NCBI RefSeq assembly: GCF_001747095.1
Contig: NZ_MDGP01000001.1
Location: 1,781,001-1,845,000, forward strand
DNA length: 64,000 nucleotides
Source: Roseivirga sp. 4D4
GTDB taxonomy: Bacteria > Bacteroidota > Bacteroidia > Cytophagales > Cyclobacteriaceae
Direction of reading: 5' to 3'
Part shown: positions 60,746 through 64,000 of the stretch, piece after piece
Position numbering within the stretch: the stretch's first letter is position 1
Layout: the number at the start of each line of letters is the position of its first letter
The notes under the pieces: model-generated
Seen by the model: only the letters and a program-made list of their open reading frames with translations
Databases searched by the model: none
What the model was told of the DNA's origin: nothing
Position numbers and translations under genes: made by a program

Positions 60746-61834
60746 ATGAAGAAGTTTCTTACCCTATTATTCATTTTGGCCATTACAAATACATGTTTGG
60801 CCCAAATTAAATTGATAGAAGGAAGAGCTTATGCTGCCAAACATACCATTGACAATATCTCGGTCGATGGACTCGGAACAGAGGCGTCTTGGCAAAAAGC
60901 CTCTTGGAGTGAGTATTTCGTTGATATAGAAGGTAGTAAGAAGCCTGCCCCCTATCACAAAACCAGAGTTAAAATGCTCTGGGATGATAAGTACTTCTAC
61001 TTCTATGCTGAAATGGAAGAACCTCATATATGGGCCAAACTTACCGAACGTGACGCAGTCATTTTCCATGATAACGACTTTGAGATTTTCATCGATCCTG
61101 ATGGAGACACTCATAATTATTATGAATACGAAGTCAATGCCTTCAATACTGTTTGGGACCTTCTATTGACTAAACCTTATCGAGACAATGGTCATGCCAT
61201 CAACAATTGGGATATTAAAGGGCTTAAGTCTGCTGTTGATATTATAGGGACTATCAATGATCCAAGCGATCAGGATGAAGGCTGGTCATTGGAAGTAGCA
61301 ATTCCCTGGAAGGCTTTGAAAGAAGCGACAAGGGCTGCCGTACCTCCAAGGAACAATGATGTTTGGCGAGTCAACTTCTCCCGAGTTCAATGGGAAACCG
61401 AGATCAAAGGAAGGTCCTATTTAAAGAAAAAGAATCCAGAAACCGATAAGAACCTGCCAGAACACAATTGGGTTTGGTCTCCTCAAAGAGCGATCGCCAT
61501 GCACGAACCTGAATTCTGGGGGATGGTTGTTTTTTTTGATGTCCCTGTGGGTGAGAACATTGATTTTGTATCTGACTTTGGATCGGAAGAGGTGAGACAA
61601 TTGCTCTTTGATGTACATAGACAGCAAATCGCTCTGAGAAGAAAAAAAGAACCTTATAGTAATGAAAAAGAGTCCTTGATCAGGCACAAAGTTTTTAATG
61701 TAGGCCGAACAATACAATGGGAAATTGAAGCTGACAATTATGGATATCATGCCATAATGCAACACCCATTTAACAAGTCTATCGTTTGGCACATTAACGA
61801 AACAGGTAGGCTTTGGAGAGAAATAAAAAAGTAA
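60746..61834 (+). CDS. CBM9-like carbohydrate-binding protein
   Basis: A 362-residue exported protein (signal peptide 1-19, ending CLAQ). The main part is a family 9-type carbohydrate-binding module (VDGLGTEASWQKASWSEYFV ... RVKMLWDDKYFYFYAEMEEP ... IFHDNDFEIFIDPDGDTHNY ... WSLEVAIPWKAL). Aromatic residues for sugar stacking are abundant. No catalytic domain is present. Its stop overlaps the start of the glycosidase-like gene by 1 bp (TAATG), so both act together, probably on a plant or algal polysaccharide. Confidence 0.88.
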   Translation: MKKFLTLLFILAITNTCLAQIKLIEGRAYAAKHTIDNISVDGLGTEASWQKASWSEYFVDIEGSKKPAPYHKTRVKMLWDDKYFYFYAEMEEPHIWAKLTERDAVIFHDNDFEIFIDPDGDTHNYYEYEVNAFNTVWDLLLTKPYRDNGHAINNWDIKGLKSAVDIIGTINDPSDQDEGWSLEVAIPWKALKEATRAAVPPRNNDVWRVNFSRVQWETEIKGRSYLKKKNPETDKNLPEHNWVWSPQRAIAMHEPEFWGMVVFFDVPVGENIDFVSDFGSEEVRQLLFDVHRQQIALRRKKEPYSNEKESLIRHKVFNVGRTIQWEIEADNYGYHAIMQHPFNKSIVWHINETGRLWREIKK

Positions 61835-62922
61835 TGAACAAAAGAAAATTCCTTAAGCAACTGGGCCTCGGTTCTTTCGCAATAGCCGCTACCCCTACTC
61901 TCGTTTCATCTTGTGAATCAACTACACCTGAAGATTTCAAGCTTTGGATGTGGGTTGGTGGTGGAGCCAATAAGCCGGAGAAAGAATGGCGTGAGCAATT
62001 TACCCGACTTAGTGAATTAGGATTTTATGGAGTGCTAGCTGGTGGGAATGTTGAGACACTAAAGACAACCGTACCATTGGCTAAGTCATTAGGTCTAGAG
62101 ATTCATTCCTGGCAATGGGTAATGAATCGTCCCGGAAATAAGGAGGCCATGGCACACCCGGAATGGTATGCTGTAAGCCGAAATGGAGATTCAAGCCTGG
62201 ATGTGAATCCCTATGTTGGATATTATCAATGGCTTTGTCCTTCCAAACCTGAAGTACAGGACTATATCATTAAGGGCATGACTGAAATAGCAGAAGTTGA
62301 AGGGCTGGATGGTGTACAGCTCGATTACGTTCGTTATTGCGATGTAATTCTGCCCAGAGGGTTATGGGAAAAGTATGACTTAGTTCAAGATCATGAAATG
62401 GCAGAATACGACTTCTGCTATTGTGACACTTGTAGAAATAAGTTTAGGTCAGAAAGCGGATATGACCCCTTAGATCTCGAAGACCCAAGTCAGGATGAAC
62501 AATGGCGGCAGTTTCGATATGATTCTATTACGAATCTAGTGAACCGAATTGCCAAGGAAGTTCATGCCAGAGATAAAAAGTTATCGGCTTCGGTATTTGC
62601 AACACCAACCTTGGCCCGCAAGTTTGTAAGACAAGCTTGGGACGAATGGGATTTAGACTTTGTTTTCCCAATGATCTATTATGATTTCTATGCTGAACCG
62701 ATCGACTTTGTCAGAACGGCTACAGCAGAAGGAGTCAAAGCACTCAAAGGTTCAAAACCGCTTTATACAGCCCAATACCTTCATGACAAGACTACCGAAG
62801 AGGTCGCTGTGATGATCAAAGAAGCAAAAGCCGGTGGATCGAATGGCTTAGCATTTTACGATTATGGTTTACTCAATGAGGATAAGGCCAAGGTTCTTGA
62901 AGACCTCAAGAATACAAAATAA
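61834..62922 (+). CDS. GHL10-type glycosidase-like protein
   Basis: A 362-residue protein starting MNKRKFLKQLGLGSFAIAAT, a Tat-like or lipoprotein leader ending SSC. The rest is a TIM barrel of the GHL10/DUF187 type (LGLEIHSWQWVMNRPG, GLDGVQLDYVRYCDVILPRG, LSASVFATPTLARKF, FVFPMIYYDFYAEPIDFV). Asp and Glu residues at strand ends (QLDYVRY) are candidates for catalysis. The substrate is unknown. ATG 61834 overlaps the CBM9 gene stop. Confidence 0.83.
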   Translation: MNKRKFLKQLGLGSFAIAATPTLVSSCESTTPEDFKLWMWVGGGANKPEKEWREQFTRLSELGFYGVLAGGNVETLKTTVPLAKSLGLEIHSWQWVMNRPGNKEAMAHPEWYAVSRNGDSSLDVNPYVGYYQWLCPSKPEVQDYIIKGMTEIAEVEGLDGVQLDYVRYCDVILPRGLWEKYDLVQDHEMAEYDFCYCDTCRNKFRSESGYDPLDLEDPSQDEQWRQFRYDSITNLVNRIAKEVHARDKKLSASVFATPTLARKFVRQAWDEWDLDFVFPMIYYDFYAEPIDFVRTATAEGVKALKGSKPLYTAQYLHDKTTEEVAVMIKEAKAGGSNGLAFYDYGLLNEDKAKVLEDLKNTK

Positions 62923-62966
62923 AAAAGGCCCCGACCCTCAAAGTTTCGGGGGTCGAGGCCTTTTTT
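62921..62966. terminator. Bidirectional terminator
   Basis: GGCCCCGACCC and GGGTCGAGGCC arms enclose a loop rich in T/A. Six A precede and six T follow, so it ends both the glycosidase gene and the convergent partial gene. Confidence 0.9.
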
Positions 62967-62982
62967 ATTTTATTAACTGAGC

Positions 62983-63999
62983 CTATTTCTTTCTCTCTTT
63001 CAAGATAATGGCATCAACAGATTTGTCTTTTACTAGCTGATTGAACGCTGGTAGATCATTTTCCATCAGCCCTTTCAGCGTAGCCAACTCTGCATCAATC
63101 TGCTTGGTCAACTCAACCCTCACTGTTTCGGCCTGAGCAGTTGGTCTCCATTCTCCCCCGCCAGCAACACCAAGTAGTGCAGCTAGCTTGTTATTCAATC
63201 GAATTGGGAAGTTCAATGGATCTTGACCAGACCTGTTCTTGGTCTGATACAACGCCTCTTCAACAGCGGTCATCTTCTTCATCAGTTCTTTGCCAGACTT
63301 GACTACATCTTCATACTTGTCATCACCTTTGATTTTAGCCATCAGGCCATCCATTTGCTCTCTTGCAGCACGGATATCTTTAATGGCTCGGTGTGTCTCA
63401 GTCACTTTATCTCGAACTTTCATCAAGAAATCAAACTGTGCTTGAATATCAGCGTCCGTTGATGGGTAACGAGGGTCTCTAATCAATTTGAATTTGGTTT
63501 CTTGAGACTCATCACCCACAATAAGCTTAGCCGTATACTCTCCTGTAGGAGCAGCTGGCCCAGGCCCTCTGATAGAAGCAGCCCACATGATAAGACCTTC
63601 AAAACCTTCTGCATTTTCATATCGCATGTTCCAATTGAAGGAGTTCATTCCTTTTTTGGCCTTCTGCTTAAATGACTTCACTAGTTCACCTTTCTTGTCG
63701 TAGATTTCAATTGCGACCTTCGTCCCTTTTTCTACTTCATCTTTCATGTAGTAGTAGATCATAGGTCCAGCAGGCTTATTCTTACCATAAAGCAATGATG
63801 CGTTTCCACCACTACGCCCGAAGCGACCTCCGCCTCCACCAAGCCTATAGGCATCCATTGGCTTAAACATATGGAAGTTCTTAGCAGCTATTTCATCTGA
63901 TAACTGGTGTAAGATGGTCAAATCATCGATCATCCAGAATGACCTACCTTGTGTGGCCGCGATAAGGTTATCGTTTTTAATAGCCAAATCCGTGATCGG
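62983..63999 (-). CDS. C-terminal part of sortilin/BNR-repeat type exported protein, truncated by window
   Basis: The minus frame stays open to the right edge (…PITDLAIKNDNLIAATQGRS), so only the last 338 residues or so are seen. DLAIKNDNLIAATQGRSFWM is the end of a beta-propeller blade of the kind found in large VPS10/BNR-repeat proteins. An FN3/Ig-like domain (KVAIEIYDKKGELVKSFKQK ... GEYTAKLIVGD) and an alpha-helical tail follow. Such proteins are typical large exported proteins of Bacteroidota, often annotated as glycosyl hydrolases without proof. Confidence 0.8.
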   Translation of the reverse strand, partial: PITDLAIKNDNLIAATQGRSFWMIDDLTILHQLSDEIAAKNFHMFKPMDAYRLGGGGGRFGRSGGNASLLYGKNKPAGPMIYYYMKDEVEKGTKVAIEIYDKKGELVKSFKQKAKKGMNSFNWNMRYENAEGFEGLIMWAASIRGPGPAAPTGEYTAKLIVGDESQETKFKLIRDPRYPSTDADIQAQFDFLMKVRDKVTETHRAIKDIRAAREQMDGLMAKIKGDDKYEDVVKSGKELMKKMTAVEEALYQTKNRSGQDPLNFPIRLNNKLAALLGVAGGGEWRPTAQAETVRVELTKQIDAELATLKGLMENDLPAFNQLVKDKSVDAIILKERKK

Positions 64000-64000
64000 A

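Noticed and set aside
1-64000. CRISPR arrays, insertion sequences and prophage genes
   Set aside because: No regularly spaced repeats, transposase, integrase or phage structural genes were found among the readable frames.

Overview
The window looks like a chromosomal segment from a free-living, probably marine member of the Bacteroidota, most likely order Cytophagales (a Roseivirga/Fulvivirga-type lineage is my inference). The reasons are the gene families (BlaI plus M56/TonB peptidase pairs, DUF4159, DUF5117/DUF4953-type metalloprotease, SusC-like TonB receptor with a carboxypeptidase-like N-terminal domain, OmpA lipoprotein, haem_bd protein, SUF operon with a DUF59 gene), the many short LxxC lipoprotein leaders, promoters of the TAnnTTTG type, and the general lack of Shine-Dalgarno sequences. 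There is no rRNA, no insertion sequence, no CRISPR array and no recognisable prophage.

Layout. 1-5.6 kb: the 3' end of a hybrid sensor kinase, a Rid-family gene, a CoA-type Nudix hydrolase, a DUF4159 protein, a BlaI/M56-TonB pair and a small membrane protein. 5.7-10.8 kb: smc, a GDSL hydrolase and a cyanophycinase-like peptidase. 10.9-14.3 kb: an ECF sigma factor operon with a membrane anti-sigma candidate and two exported proteins of unknown family that share a repeated domain. 14.3-17.5 kb: haem_bd protein and a second BlaI/M56 pair with a very long periplasmic tail. 17.9-21.4 kb: small regulators and cytosolic proteins. 21.6-27.1 kb: divergent genes for a large S9 peptidase and a zinc metalloprotease, followed by a MITE-like repeat. 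27.3-35.5 kb: PqiA-like protein, glutamate synthase-like FMN protein, D-aminoacylase, class C beta-lactamase-like hydrolase, a DUF2892 gene under a Crp/Fnr-type palindrome, a TonB lipoprotein and a fatty acid-CoA ligase.

36.1-36.9 kb is the oddest stretch. It has no convincing protein gene but carries two tandem tRNA-like genes with a class II (Leu/Ser-like) body, a nominal UUC anticodon and G73, plus two 3'-end fragments and terminators. 36.9-43.5 kb is an Lrp-family regulator and a complete sufBCDSE-DUF59-bacilliredoxin operon. 43.5-45.1 kb has an orphan small RNA candidate and two small exported proteins. 45.4-50.1 kb has a kelch/cadherin lipoprotein, a PTPS-family gene, folE and typA. 50.2-54.1 kb is a TonB receptor/phytase operon. 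54.4-64 kb has a dienoyl-CoA reductase-like SDR, OmpA lipoprotein, DUF819 and NSS transporters, a degenerate M43-like protein, a CBM9 plus glycosidase-like pair, and the 3' end of a large sortilin/BNR-repeat type protein leaving the right edge.

Links between genes. The two BlaI-type repressors and a stand-alone TonB-domain lipoprotein 18 kb away share the same operator architecture (AACTAA-N4-TTAGTT, usually with a second copy 20-27 bp on), which suggests one small envelope-stress regulon. Phytase and its neighbouring outer-membrane receptor look like one phytate/organophosphate scavenging operon. The SUF genes form a self-contained Fe-S assembly line. The most novel candidates are the tRNA-like array, the ECF operon with its repeated exported domain, and the orphan small RNA at 43.6 kb.
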